From an uncultured Collinsella sp. (lineage in GTDB: Bacteria; Actinomycetota; Coriobacteriia; Coriobacteriales; Coriobacteriaceae), in the NCBI GenBank assembly GCA_902475245.1, contig CABRYP010000025.1, positions 1 to 37,547 of the forward strand: DNA of 37,547 bases. Reading direction: 5' to 3'. The position numbers and the translations under genes are program-made. Under the pieces are notes generated by a model, which did not search any database, had not been told where the DNA came from, and saw only the letters and a list, made by a program, of their open reading frames with translations. Positions 16,421-24,552 of the stretch are shown one piece after another. Within the stretch, counting starts at the first letter, position 1; the number at the start of each line of letters is the position of its first letter.

Positions 16421-17071
16421 ATGATCAAGGCTGTCATTTTTGACATGGACGGAACGCTGGTCGATACCGAGCGTTTGGACATGAGGGCATGGAAGGTGGG
16501 CGCGGCCGAGCTGGGGATCGCGATTGATGATGCGTTAATCCATCAGTTTATCGGCCGTTCGAATGCCGATGTTAAGGACATCCTTGAGGCGCATTACGGC
16601 AAGGGCGAAACCGCCGACGCGATTTTTGCCCGCAACATTGAGCTGCACAGCGAGATGGCCAAGACCGACCTGGAGCTTAAGGCCGGCGCCGCCGAGTGCC
16701 TCGACGAGCTGCTGGCTGCGGGCTATCACGTGGGCCTTGCGACGTCGTCGCGCCACGTTACAGCGGAGCGCAACCTTAAGATGGTCGGTCTTTTTGACAA
16801 GTTTGAGACGGTGACCTGTGGCGAGGACGTCGTGCACGGCAAGCCCGACCCTGAGATGTACCTGCTTGCCTGCGAGCGCGCGGGCTTCGCTCCCGAGGAG
16901 TGTGCCGTGGTCGAGGATTCGCGCAACGGCTGCGTCTCGGGCATCACGGCCGGCTGCCATGTCTTTGCCGTTCCCGATATCGTGCCGCTGCCGCAGGACG
17001 TGGTGGATGGCTGCGAGGCCGTGCTCGACACGTTGTTCGATCTGGCGGCGGCGGTCAAGGCCGTGAGCTAA
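16421..17071 (+). CDS. HAD-superfamily phosphatase/phosphomutase, copy A
   Basis: HAD hydrolase of the beta-phosphoglucomutase/phosphatase subgroup (216 residues). Motif I is F-D-M-D-G-T-L-V-D (residues 7-15), with the nucleophilic Asp8 and the acid/base Asp10. A helical cap follows (about 18-80), then motif II L-A-T-S-S, motif III lysine in G-K-P-D-P-E-M-Y, and motif IV V-V-E-D-S-R-N-G. Substrate choice lies in the cap, which differs from copy B mostly at residues 47-83, while residues 84-202 are identical in both. GAAGGGG is 5 bases before the ATG. The stop codon overlaps the stop of a broken lacI remnant on the other strand. The likely substrate is a sugar phosphate, but this is not provable here. 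Confidence 0.9.
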   Translation: MIKAVIFDMDGTLVDTERLDMRAWKVGAAELGIAIDDALIHQFIGRSNADVKDILEAHYGKGETADAIFARNIELHSEMAKTDLELKAGAAECLDELLAAGYHVGLATSSRHVTAERNLKMVGLFDKFETVTCGEDVVHGKPDPEMYLLACERAGFAPEECAVVEDSRNGCVSGITAGCHVFAVPDIVPLPQDVVDGCEAVLDTLFDLAAAVKAVS

Positions 17072-17183
17072 AGGTATGCGCCGAAGCCGATGGCGGTGGC
17101 TTCGGCGTAGTTGCTTGCCGGGGTACTGCGCACTCGGCAATCTGGGTGCCGATGCCGTAGCTGTCGGCTGCGGTGTTCCATTC
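17068..17183 (-). pseudogene. Remnant of a LacI-family regulator gene
   Basis: Read on the minus strand, the last codons give S-T-P-A-S-N-Y-A-E-A-T-A-I-G-F-G-A-Y-L then stop, against S-T-Q-A-S-S-Q-A-E-A-T-A-I-N-L-G-A-Y-L at the C-terminus of the intact regulator at 19474. Directly upstream, in another frame, E-W-N-T-A-A-D-S-Y-G-I-G-T-Q-I-A-E matches its internal EWNTAADGYSIGAQIAE. About 150 intervening codons and everything N-terminal are gone. So HAD copy A once had its own convergent lacI, now deleted and frameshifted. Divergence from the intact copy argues against a very recent duplication. Confidence 0.8.
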
Positions 17184-17184
17184 A

Positions 17185-17495
17185 TTAGAGGGGTCGCGCT
17201 CGTCTCTCTAAATGTCTCTCTAAAGATAAAGTCGGTTAGAGAGACAGTCTTAGGTAATCTAGCAGCGAATTCGATATATCTCTCTAAAGGTCTCTCTAAA
17301 ACAAAGTGCTTATCTCTCTAAAGTTAGAGAGATAAATCTATTGGTTTAGAGAGACGGAATGCCAATGCTGCCGGATAAAGGACTCATTGAAGTAATGGGT
17401 TCATCGACGAGCTGTAACCGCAGCTATCGGAAAAAGTAGGTGCGGCCGAGACCCCTCTCCAGTGCCTCTCGAAGTTAGAGGGGTGCTAGAGAGGC
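17185..17495. repeat. Array of TTAGAGAGAY motifs in both orientations
   Basis: Exact or near-exact copies: TTAGAGGGGT 17185; GTCTCTCTAA 17202 and 17214; TTAGAGAGAC 17236; ATCTCTCTAA 17278; GTCTCTCTAA 17290; ATCTCTCTAA 17312; TTAGAGAGAT 17324; TTAGAGAGAC 17346; then degenerate copies at 17451, 17464, 17475 (TTAGAGGGGT) and 17486 (CTAGAGAGGC). Start-to-start distances in the core are 12, 22, 42, 12, 22, 12 and 22. Sites 17312 and 17324 form a perfect palindrome with 10-base arms around AG. This AT-richer stretch has no credible gene and lies between the lacI remnant and larE. Its function is unknown; spacing suggests cooperative protein binding. Confidence 0.85.
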
Positions 17496-17514
17496 AGTTG
17501 TCTTGTGAGATTTC

Positions 17515-17559
17515 CCCAGATAAAACCTGCCAAAATAAACCTGTCCCTTTTTTGCAGGT
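17515..17559 (+). repeat. REP-like element, copy 2
   Basis: Same sequence as copy 1, except that the second arm reads TTTTTTGCAGGT, which weakens the hairpin by one pair. It follows the TTAGAGAGAY array directly. Confidence 0.85.
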
Positions 17560-17583
17560 CTGCGGGTCAATGCCCGCCAAACG

Positions 17584-17652
17584 AAGTTGCGGTGGAATAG
17601 TTCCTGCTTGGGCCCGATAGGTCGCAAAACAGGGACTATTCCACCGCAACTT
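17584..17652. repeat. Hairpin with 23-base arms downstream of larE
   Basis: The left arm starts AAGTTGCGGTGGAATAGT (17584-17606) and the right arm ends ACTATTCCACCGCAACTT (17630-17652). The 23-base arms have one mismatch around a 23-base loop. It lies 11 bases beyond the larE stop and may serve as its transcript end, although there is no T tract. It resembles the other long intergenic palindromes here in design, not in sequence. Confidence 0.75.
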
Positions 17653-17663
17653 ATCGGGATGCG

Positions 17664-18542
17664 CTACTGGTTCATGTTGCCGTGGATGTAAGGGGTGACC
17701 CCGGGGGAGATATGGCCGCAGCCTAGGTTGCGCAGGGCAGATTCGATAGCGGCGGGAAGCGGGGCTTTACCCTCGTCGTTGACTGCGGTACCGCCGAGGG
17801 CGGCAATCTTGGCGACGTCTGCCGGTGCGGCCTCGATATGCATGCAGCCGCCGACGAGGCGTGCGCGGATCTGTGCCAGGTCAAGATCGTGCAGGTAGTC
17901 CTCGCAGGCACGGATTAAATTGACCTTCTCGCGCGTAAGCTCCTCGCCCGTGGGGACGCGCGTGGCAAGACAGGCTCCCGCCGGCAGGTTCCAAACGGGA
18001 TAGCCCCATGCGCGCAGCAGTTCGCGCTCTTCGTCCTTGGTAAAGCCGACCTCCATGAGGGGGGAGCGTACCCCGAGCTCTTTTGCCGCGCGCATGCCAG
18101 GGCGGTAGTCACCACGATCGCTTGCATTGCTGCCGTCGATGACGGTGGGAAAGCCGAGCGACTTGGCGTGGTTGACGATGGCGGTAAAGCCGGCGCGCTT
18201 GCAGTGGTAGCAGCGGTCGGCGTCGTTGCAGGCTACCTGGGGGAGCTGCAGCTGATCGACCGAGAGGTTGAGCACGGGGAGCTTGAAATGAGGCCCCTCA
18301 TCGACCTGCCCGTCAACCGCCTGCTCAAACGAAGCCTGCTCGGGCGTGCCGATGAGCGGCGTGGTGAGGTGAACGAGAAGCGTGCTGGCGGGCATGATGC
18401 GGGCGCAGACCGCGGCCAGAAAGCTGCTGTCGACGCCGCCGGAAAAGCCGATGGCGACGCGTCCGTATGCCAAAAGCAGCTGCTCGAGCGCTGCGAGTTT
18501 GTCCTGAAGCCCCTCTGCAGGTGCGGTGGTGTCTGAAAGCAT
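17664..18542 (-). CDS. larE: LarE-type ATP-dependent sacrificial sulfur transferase
   Basis: PP-loop enzyme that donates sulfur from its own cysteine during synthesis of the nickel-pincer nucleotide cofactor of lactate racemase and related LarA enzymes. The 292 residues contain the PP-loop S-G-G-V-D-S-S at 34-40, C-Y-H-C-K at 111-115, DGSNASDRGDYRPG at 136-149, and P-A-G-A-C-L-A-T-R with Cys191, which corresponds by position to the sacrificial cysteine. AAGGAT precedes the start. No larA, larB or larC is in the window, so the pathway partners must be elsewhere or absent. The gene sits between the two HAD copies, within the 2.3-kb span that recombination between them would delete. Confidence 0.9.
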   Translation of the reverse strand: MLSDTTAPAEGLQDKLAALEQLLLAYGRVAIGFSGGVDSSFLAAVCARIMPASTLLVHLTTPLIGTPEQASFEQAVDGQVDEGPHFKLPVLNLSVDQLQLPQVACNDADRCYHCKRAGFTAIVNHAKSLGFPTVIDGSNASDRGDYRPGMRAAKELGVRSPLMEVGFTKDEERELLRAWGYPVWNLPAGACLATRVPTGEELTREKVNLIRACEDYLHDLDLAQIRARLVGGCMHIEAAPADVAKIAALGGTAVNDEGKAPLPAAIESALRNLGCGHISPGVTPYIHGNMNQ

Positions 18543-18599
18543 GAATCGATCCTTGCCGTTGAGTACTCGGTCGAAAACTATAATCCTACCGAGCCGCTT

Positions 18600-18709
18600 G
18601 TCATAAGACTTCTATCTATGTAACGAAAGTGCAATATGCTATATACGTTATATACAAGTTTGTAAAGTGCGGTAGAGTGACAGGAATGCAATCCGGTGAG
18701 GGGGCCGAT
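18600..18709 (+). promoter_or_regulatory. Duplicated promoter region of HAD gene copy B
   Basis: Collinear partner of 16311-16420. The block around ATATACGTTATATA and ACAAGTTTGTAA is kept exactly, while the bases just before the gene have drifted. Selective conservation of that block suggests an operator or core promoter. larE is divergent, so this region also holds the larE promoter. Confidence 0.5.
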
Positions 18710-19360
18710 ATGATCAAGGCTGTTATTTTTGACATGGACGGAACGCTGGTCGATACCGAGCGTTTGGGCATTAAGGCATGGAAGGCGGGCGCTGCCGAGC
18801 TTGGGGTCGCGATTGATGATGCGCTGATCCATCAGTTTATCGGTCGCACGCTGCCCGATGTTATGGACATCCTTGATAAGCGTTATGGCAGTCACGAAAC
18901 TACCGAGGCGTTTTATGCCCGCCACAAGGAGATTCGCGACGAGATGGTCAAGACCGAACTGGAGCTTAAGGCCGGCGCCGCCGAGTGCCTCGACGAGCTG
19001 CTGGCTGCGGGCTATCACGTGGGCCTTGCGACGTCGTCGCGCCACGTTACAGCGGAGCGCAACCTTAAGATGGTCGGTCTTTTTGACAAGTTTGAGACGG
19101 TGACCTGTGGCGAGGACGTCGTGCACGGCAAGCCCGACCCTGAGATGTACCTGCTTGCCTGCGAGCGCGCGGGCTTCGCTCCCGAGGAGTGTGCCGTGGT
19201 CGAGGATTCGCGCAACGGCTGCGTCTCGGGCATCACGGCCGGCTGCCATGTCTTTGCCGTTCCCGATATCGTGCCGCTGCCGCAGGACGTGGTGGATGGC
19301 TGCGAGGCCGTGCTCGATACGTTGTTCGATCTGACGGCGGCGGTCAAGGCCGTGCGCTAG
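18710..19360 (+). CDS. HAD-superfamily phosphatase/phosphomutase, copy B
   Basis: Paralogue of the gene at 16421, also 216 residues and aligned without gaps. Catalytic motifs are the same: F-D-M-D-G-T-L-V-D at 7-15, L-A-T-S-S, G-K-P-D-P, V-V-E-D-S-R-N-G. The cap differs (for example RTLPDVMDILDKRYGSHET here against RSNADVKDILEAHYGKGET in copy A), suggesting a different substrate. From 18959 to 19317 the DNA is identical to 16670-17028, pointing to gene conversion of the catalytic half. GAGGGGG precedes the ATG. It converges on an intact LacI-type regulator, with a bidirectional terminator between them. Confidence 0.9.
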   Translation: MIKAVIFDMDGTLVDTERLGIKAWKAGAAELGVAIDDALIHQFIGRTLPDVMDILDKRYGSHETTEAFYARHKEIRDEMVKTELELKAGAAECLDELLAAGYHVGLATSSRHVTAERNLKMVGLFDKFETVTCGEDVVHGKPDPEMYLLACERAGFAPEECAVVEDSRNGCVSGITAGCHVFAVPDIVPLPQDVVDGCEAVLDTLFDLTAAVKAVR

Positions 19361-19399
19361 ACAATTGCGGAGCTGAAACGAGCAATTGGCCGTCTTTGC

Positions 19400-19447
19400 G
19401 CTCAAGCAAAAGAGGTCCGGCAATGGTCGGGCCTCTTTTGCTTGAGC
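19400..19447. terminator. Bidirectional terminator between HAD copy B and the LacI gene
   Basis: GCTCAAGCAAAAGAGG and CCTCTTTTGCTTGAGC form a perfect 16-bp stem. The A4 and T4 runs inside the stem could give a U-tract to transcripts from either side. Confidence 0.85.
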
Positions 19448-19473
19448 GGCGTTTTGGCACACTGGCCGACGTG

Positions 19474-20586
19474 CTATAGATACGCGCCGAGGTTGATGGC
19501 GGTGGCTTCGGCTTGGCTGCTCGCCTGGGTACTGGCGCGCTCCAAGAGGAACGGCCGCACGAGTTCCTGACGGTTGATGTCCTCGGCGGCTGTGACCGCA
19601 GTAACGGTTCTCGCTGCGGAACCAATGCGGATGTGCTTGGTTTTTACCGGCGCCTTGTTCTCGATTTGCTCCATGAGCAGCTGGACACCCTTGCGCCCAA
19701 TCTCGTAGCCCGGGGGTGCCACCGTGGTGAGGGGGACCGACCCGCTCCATGCAAGCGGGTTGCCGTCGCAGCCGGCCACGCGAACCTGTTCGGGGACGGA
19801 GATGCCTTTGTCGGTCAACGCCGAGATAACGCCCGAGGCCAATACATCGGTAAGGCCGATGACAAAATCGGGACGCTCGCCGGTAGAGCGCTCGGCAATC
19901 TGAGCGCCGATGCTGTAACCATCGGCAGCGGTATTCCATTCTCCGGCGTCAATGACCTCAATTTTGATATCGGGATGCAGGACGAGGGCCTTATGAATGC
20001 CAAGTACGCGCAGGGTGAGCTGCATAAATGCCGCTCTGCCCACAACGGTGATATGGCGCGCGCCGCGGGTGATGGCGAGCTCGGCGATAATGCGCCCCTG
20101 TGCCTCGTTGTCGGCGGCCACGTAGTAACCGGGTTCGGAGCAGTGGATGTCCAGATGGACGATCGGCACGGGCATCTTGGTCATTGCGGGGTGCCAATCG
20201 GGGGACGCCATAGGCTGAACCATGACGCCGGACATCTGCGTGCCCATAAAATAGCGCAGGTAGTGGTCCTCGAGGATGTCGTCGTTATCGGCGTTGGCGA
20301 TGAGCAGGTCATAGCCGTGCTTGCGGGCCTCGTTATGGGCGCCGCTGGCAATTTGGAGCGAGAAGCCATGGTCGAGACGGGGGAGGACCAGGCCAAAGGA
20401 CTTGGTGGCGCCGCCCGCGAGCTGACGAGCACTTTGGTTGGGCAGGTAGCCAAGGCGATTGATGGTCTCGTTGATGAGCTTGAGGGTCTCGGGGCGCAGC
20501 TTTTCGGGGTGGTTGAGCGCGTTGGATACCGTGCCCAGCGAGACTCCTGCCTCGCGCGCGACGTCGCTGATTTTTACCTTTGCCAT
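19474..20586 (-). CDS. LacI-family transcriptional regulator
   Basis: DNA-binding repressor of 370 residues. The helix-turn-helix is at the extreme N-terminus (K-I-S-D-V-A-R-E-A-G-V-S-L-G-T-V-S-N-A-L, about 5-24), followed by the hinge NQSARQLAGG and a periplasmic-binding-protein-like sensor domain (SFGLVLPRLDHGF onward, ending in GRKGVQLLMEQIEN). The start at 20586 has AAAGGGG upstream; an upstream extension in the same frame is not LacI-like. It converges on HAD copy B, and both HAD promoters share a palindromic block, so control of the HAD genes by a sugar or sugar phosphate is a reasonable inference. A decayed paralogue is at 17068-17183. Confidence 0.92.
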   Translation of the reverse strand: MAKVKISDVAREAGVSLGTVSNALNHPEKLRPETLKLINETINRLGYLPNQSARQLAGGATKSFGLVLPRLDHGFSLQIASGAHNEARKHGYDLLIANADNDDILEDHYLRYFMGTQMSGVMVQPMASPDWHPAMTKMPVPIVHLDIHCSEPGYYVAADNEAQGRIIAELAITRGARHITVVGRAAFMQLTLRVLGIHKALVLHPDIKIEVIDAGEWNTAADGYSIGAQIAERSTGERPDFVIGLTDVLASGVISALTDKGISVPEQVRVAGCDGNPLAWSGSVPLTTVAPPGYEIGRKGVQLLMEQIENKAPVKTKHIRIGSAARTVTAVTAAEDINRQELVRPFLLERASTQASSQAEATAINLGAYL

Positions 20587-20648
20587 AGCGGCCCCTTTGA
20601 TGCGTTTCAAGTACGAGTCAGATTGTAGCATCGCCCGTTCCCGGGGTG

Positions 20649-20699
20649 TCAAAACCTACCAATTAGGGGCAGGTTTATTTTGACAGGTTTTATCTGGGC
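20649..20699 (-). repeat. REP-like element, copy 3 (inverted and diverged)
   Basis: On the minus strand it begins GCCCAGATAAAACCTGTC and continues AAAATAAACCTGCCCC. The first arm has TGTC where the others have TGCC, and the second arm is rearranged (ATTGGTAGGTT). It lies upstream of the LacI gene. Confidence 0.75.
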
Positions 20700-20712
20700 A
20701 AACACCGGAGTC

Positions 20713-20750
20713 CAGACCACACAAAGGTGCCTGTCCCCCTTTGTGGTGGT
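20713..20750. repeat. REP-like hairpin with GTGCCTGTCCCC loop
   Basis: CACAAAGG (20720-20727) and CCTTTGTG (20738-20745) flank TGCCTGTCCC; imperfect complementarity continues outward (ACCA/TGGT). Its sister is at 22405-22439, bracketing the second importer gene pair. Confidence 0.65.
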
Positions 20751-20789
20751 TTTGGCGCGGCTGGGCTGCGCGTTAAACGGTGGAGTGTC

Positions 20790-20795
20790 TACAAT
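20790..20795 (+). promoter_or_regulatory. -10 box TACAAT of the second lipoprotein gene
   Basis: TACAAT lies 36 bases before the start codon. No good -35 box is seen at the proper distance, and the CTTT-N8-AAAG motif of the first importer is absent. Confidence 0.4.
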
Positions 20796-20831
20796 GGAAG
20801 CCGTTTTGAACGTAGATTGAAAGGCTTTGGT

Positions 20832-21713
20832 ATGACTCGCGCTGTTTCTCGTCGTGATTTCCTGGGTTTGATCGCCGGTGCTGCAATGGTTGCGGTGAGC
20901 GGTTGCGCTGGCAGTGGCGCTGACAAGGGCTCTGCCGCTGGTTCTGCCGCGGTTGCGGGCGACGATATCAAGGGCGCCAAGCTCACCTTTGTGGGCGACG
21001 ATGCCTTTGCGCCCTATCGCTATCTGGAGACGCAGTCGGACGGCAAGCAGAAGGTTGTCGGCCTGGATATCGCCATTGCCGACGAGATGGCCTCGCGCCT
21101 GGGCTTTTCTTACGACTTTGAGCCGCAGGACTTTGCCGCCACGCTTGCATCGGTGCAGAGCGATGACAAGGCCTTTACCATGGCGATGAGCTCCAACGAA
21201 GAGCGCGAGCAGACCTATGACTTCACGCGCGGCTACTATCAGCCGCTTGTGGGCGTTCTCACGCTCGGCGGCGATCCCGTCAAGCGCGTTGAGGACCTCG
21301 CCGGCAAGTCTATCGCCTGCACCACCGGTACCGTGCAGAACAAGTTCATCGCCAAGGTCATGCCCGATGCTGATATTCACACGTACGACGGTGGCGACCA
21401 GTGCCTGCAAGAGGTGCTCGCCGGGCGCATCGATGCCTACCTGTGTGACGGCGCCGAGGGCCAGTCCATGCGCGATGCGAATGAGGGCCTGGTGCTGGGC
21501 CTGCTCGATCGCTCCGAGACGAGCGATCACGTGGGCGTGTACCGCCTGATGGCCAAGAAGGGTGCCGGATTTGTCGCGACGCTTGACGAGTGCATCGGCG
21601 AGATGCTCGAGGACGGCACCATCGATGACTGCATCAAGCAGTATGTGGGCGCCGACTTCATGTGGAACGGCAACTATTCCGCTTCCGGTACGTCGACGGT
21701 TGCCGGAAAATAG
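20832..21713 (+). CDS. Amino-acid ABC transporter substrate-binding lipoprotein (second system)
   Basis: Family 3 solute-binding lipoprotein, 293 residues. The twin-arginine motif S-R-R-D-F-L (6-11) and lipobox VSGC with Cys25 predict Tat export and lipid anchoring. A linker DKGSAAGSAAV, nearly identical to that of the first system, leads into the binding fold (KLTFVGDDAFAPYRYLE, GLDIAIADEMASRLGFSYDF). GAAAGG at 20818-20823 supports the ATG at 20832. It is followed by its permease, with no ATPase gene. The similar leader and linker suggest that the two lipoproteins share ancestry. Ligand unknown. Confidence 0.9.
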   Translation: MTRAVSRRDFLGLIAGAAMVAVSGCAGSGADKGSAAGSAAVAGDDIKGAKLTFVGDDAFAPYRYLETQSDGKQKVVGLDIAIADEMASRLGFSYDFEPQDFAATLASVQSDDKAFTMAMSSNEEREQTYDFTRGYYQPLVGVLTLGGDPVKRVEDLAGKSIACTTGTVQNKFIAKVMPDADIHTYDGGDQCLQEVLAGRIDAYLCDGAEGQSMRDANEGLVLGLLDRSETSDHVGVYRLMAKKGAGFVATLDECIGEMLEDGTIDDCIKQYVGADFMWNGNYSASGTSTVAGK

Positions 21714-21746
21714 CGAGCCGGTGAGGCGCGCGCCAAGGGCATGCTG

Positions 21747-22394
21747 ATGAAGTTTGAACTGCTAGAACCATATATACCGATGTTTATGAGCGGCCTGGTC
21801 GTGACCTGTCAGGTGACGGCCGCCGCGCTGGCCATAGCACTCGTCCTGGGCTTTCTCATTGCCGTGCTCAAGGTTTTGCCCTGTCGCCCGTTACGTGCGG
21901 TGCTCAACTTCTACACCTCTATCTTTCGCGGCGTGCCGCTCATCGTGTTGCTTTTTTTGGCGTACTTTGCGACGCCGCAGCTCACGGGCTTCAAAATTTC
22001 GATGTTTGCCGCCGGTGCCATTACGCTGGGGCTCAACGGCTCAGCGACGGTGTCCGAGACGGTGCGCGGTGGTATCGAGGGCGTTGACCGGGGGCAGTAC
22101 GATGCCGCTCGGGCCATCGGGCTTCGCTATGTTCCCATGATGCGCAAGATCATCGTTCCGCAGGCGATGCGCTCGATTGCCCCCGCCCTGGTCAACGAAG
22201 TGATCACGGTCCTCAAGAGCTCCTCGCTGGTGGCAACCATCGGCCTGATGGATATGATGCGCGCCGCCCAGAGCGTGCAGGCGCTCACCTATCGAGCCTT
22301 TGAACCGTTTTTAGTGGTGGCCGTGGTCTACTACGTCATTGTCATGGCGCTCACGGCCCTGGGCAATCGGCTCGAAGGCCGCCTGCGTCCCTAG
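21747..22394 (+). CDS. Amino-acid ABC transporter permease (second system)
   Basis: Membrane permease of the HisM/GlnP type with hydrophobic segments such as GLVVTCQVTAAALAIALVLGF and the docking loop (QYDAARAIGL, PQAMRSIAPALVNEVITVLKSSSL). AAGGG at 21735-21739 is 7 bases before the ATG at 21747 but only one base before the ATG at 21741, so the later start is chosen (215 residues). The next gene is glmS, so the operon has no ATP-binding subunit. Either the ATPase at 11838 or one outside the window serves it. Confidence 0.9.
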   Translation: MKFELLEPYIPMFMSGLVVTCQVTAAALAIALVLGFLIAVLKVLPCRPLRAVLNFYTSIFRGVPLIVLLFLAYFATPQLTGFKISMFAAGAITLGLNGSATVSETVRGGIEGVDRGQYDAARAIGLRYVPMMRKIIVPQAMRSIAPALVNEVITVLKSSSLVATIGLMDMMRAAQSVQALTYRAFEPFLVVAVVYYVIVMALTALGNRLEGRLRP

Positions 22395-22404
22395 GGGAGT
22401 GCCA

Positions 22405-22439
22405 ACCACCGCAAAGGTGCCTGTCACCGTTGTGGTGGT
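22405..22439. repeat. REP-like hairpin with GTGCCTGTCACC loop
   Basis: ACCACCGCAA and TTGTGGTGGT form a 10-bp stem with one G-T pair around AGGTGCCTGTCACCG. It is related in loop and arms to the element at 20713-20750. It lies just after the permease stop and may end that transcript. Confidence 0.65.
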
Positions 22440-22454
22440 AGGGTGTGTGCATCG

Positions 22455-22515
22455 AGTGGTATCCAGTTTAAGATACCACTTCTGGTATATCAGCTTGCGT
22501 TTGTGTGAGTACAAT
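22455..22515 (+). promoter_or_regulatory. glmS promoter region with AGTGGTATC/GATACCACT operator
   Basis: AGTGGTATC (22455-22463) and GATACCACT (22472-22480) are perfect 9-base arms around CAGTTTAA; another TGGTAT half-site follows at 22483. TACAAT at 22510-22515 is the probable -10 box. TGGTAT half-sites resemble those of GntR/HutC-type amino-sugar regulators such as NagR (family knowledge), which would suit glmS. No such regulator is encoded next to it. Confidence 0.55.
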
Positions 22516-22589
22516 ACTCGGACGTTATACGTCTCAGCGCCCGTCGTGCGTGGGCGTTTTGCAGTCACGCGAGCGAAGGGATTTATCCT

Positions 22590-24437
<1,848 letters not shown>

Positions 24438-24462
24438 TTGTTGTTCCGCCGTTCTGGCGACC

Positions 24463-24500
24463 AAGGCCCGGCTCCGTTGTGGCGGAGCCGGGCCTTGTTT
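24463..24500 (+). terminator. Rho-independent terminator after glmS
   Basis: AAGGCCCGGCTCCG, a six-base loop, then CGGAGCCGGGCCTT: a perfect 14-bp stem followed by GTTT. Confidence 0.9.
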
Positions 24501-24506
24501 CATTTG

Positions 24507-24552
24507 CCCAGATAAAACCTGCCAAAATAAACCTGTCCTCTTTTGGCAGGTT
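24507..24552 (+). repeat. REP-like element, copy 4
   Basis: Same as copy 1 apart from CTGTCCTC in the loop. Its right arm TTTTGGCAGGTT runs into the stop codon of the convergent GntR gene (24551-24553), so the element provides the end of that gene's transcript or was inserted precisely there. Confidence 0.85.

Noticed and set aside
17185..17495. CRISPR array
   Set aside because: The repeats are only 10 bp, occur in both orientations, and are separated by 2-32 bp; there are no spacers of uniform length and no cas genes.
22395..22589. glmS ribozyme/riboswitch upstream of glmS
   Set aside because: AGCGCC occurs at about 22536, but only some 50 bases remain before the start codon and the conserved core of about 140 bases is absent.
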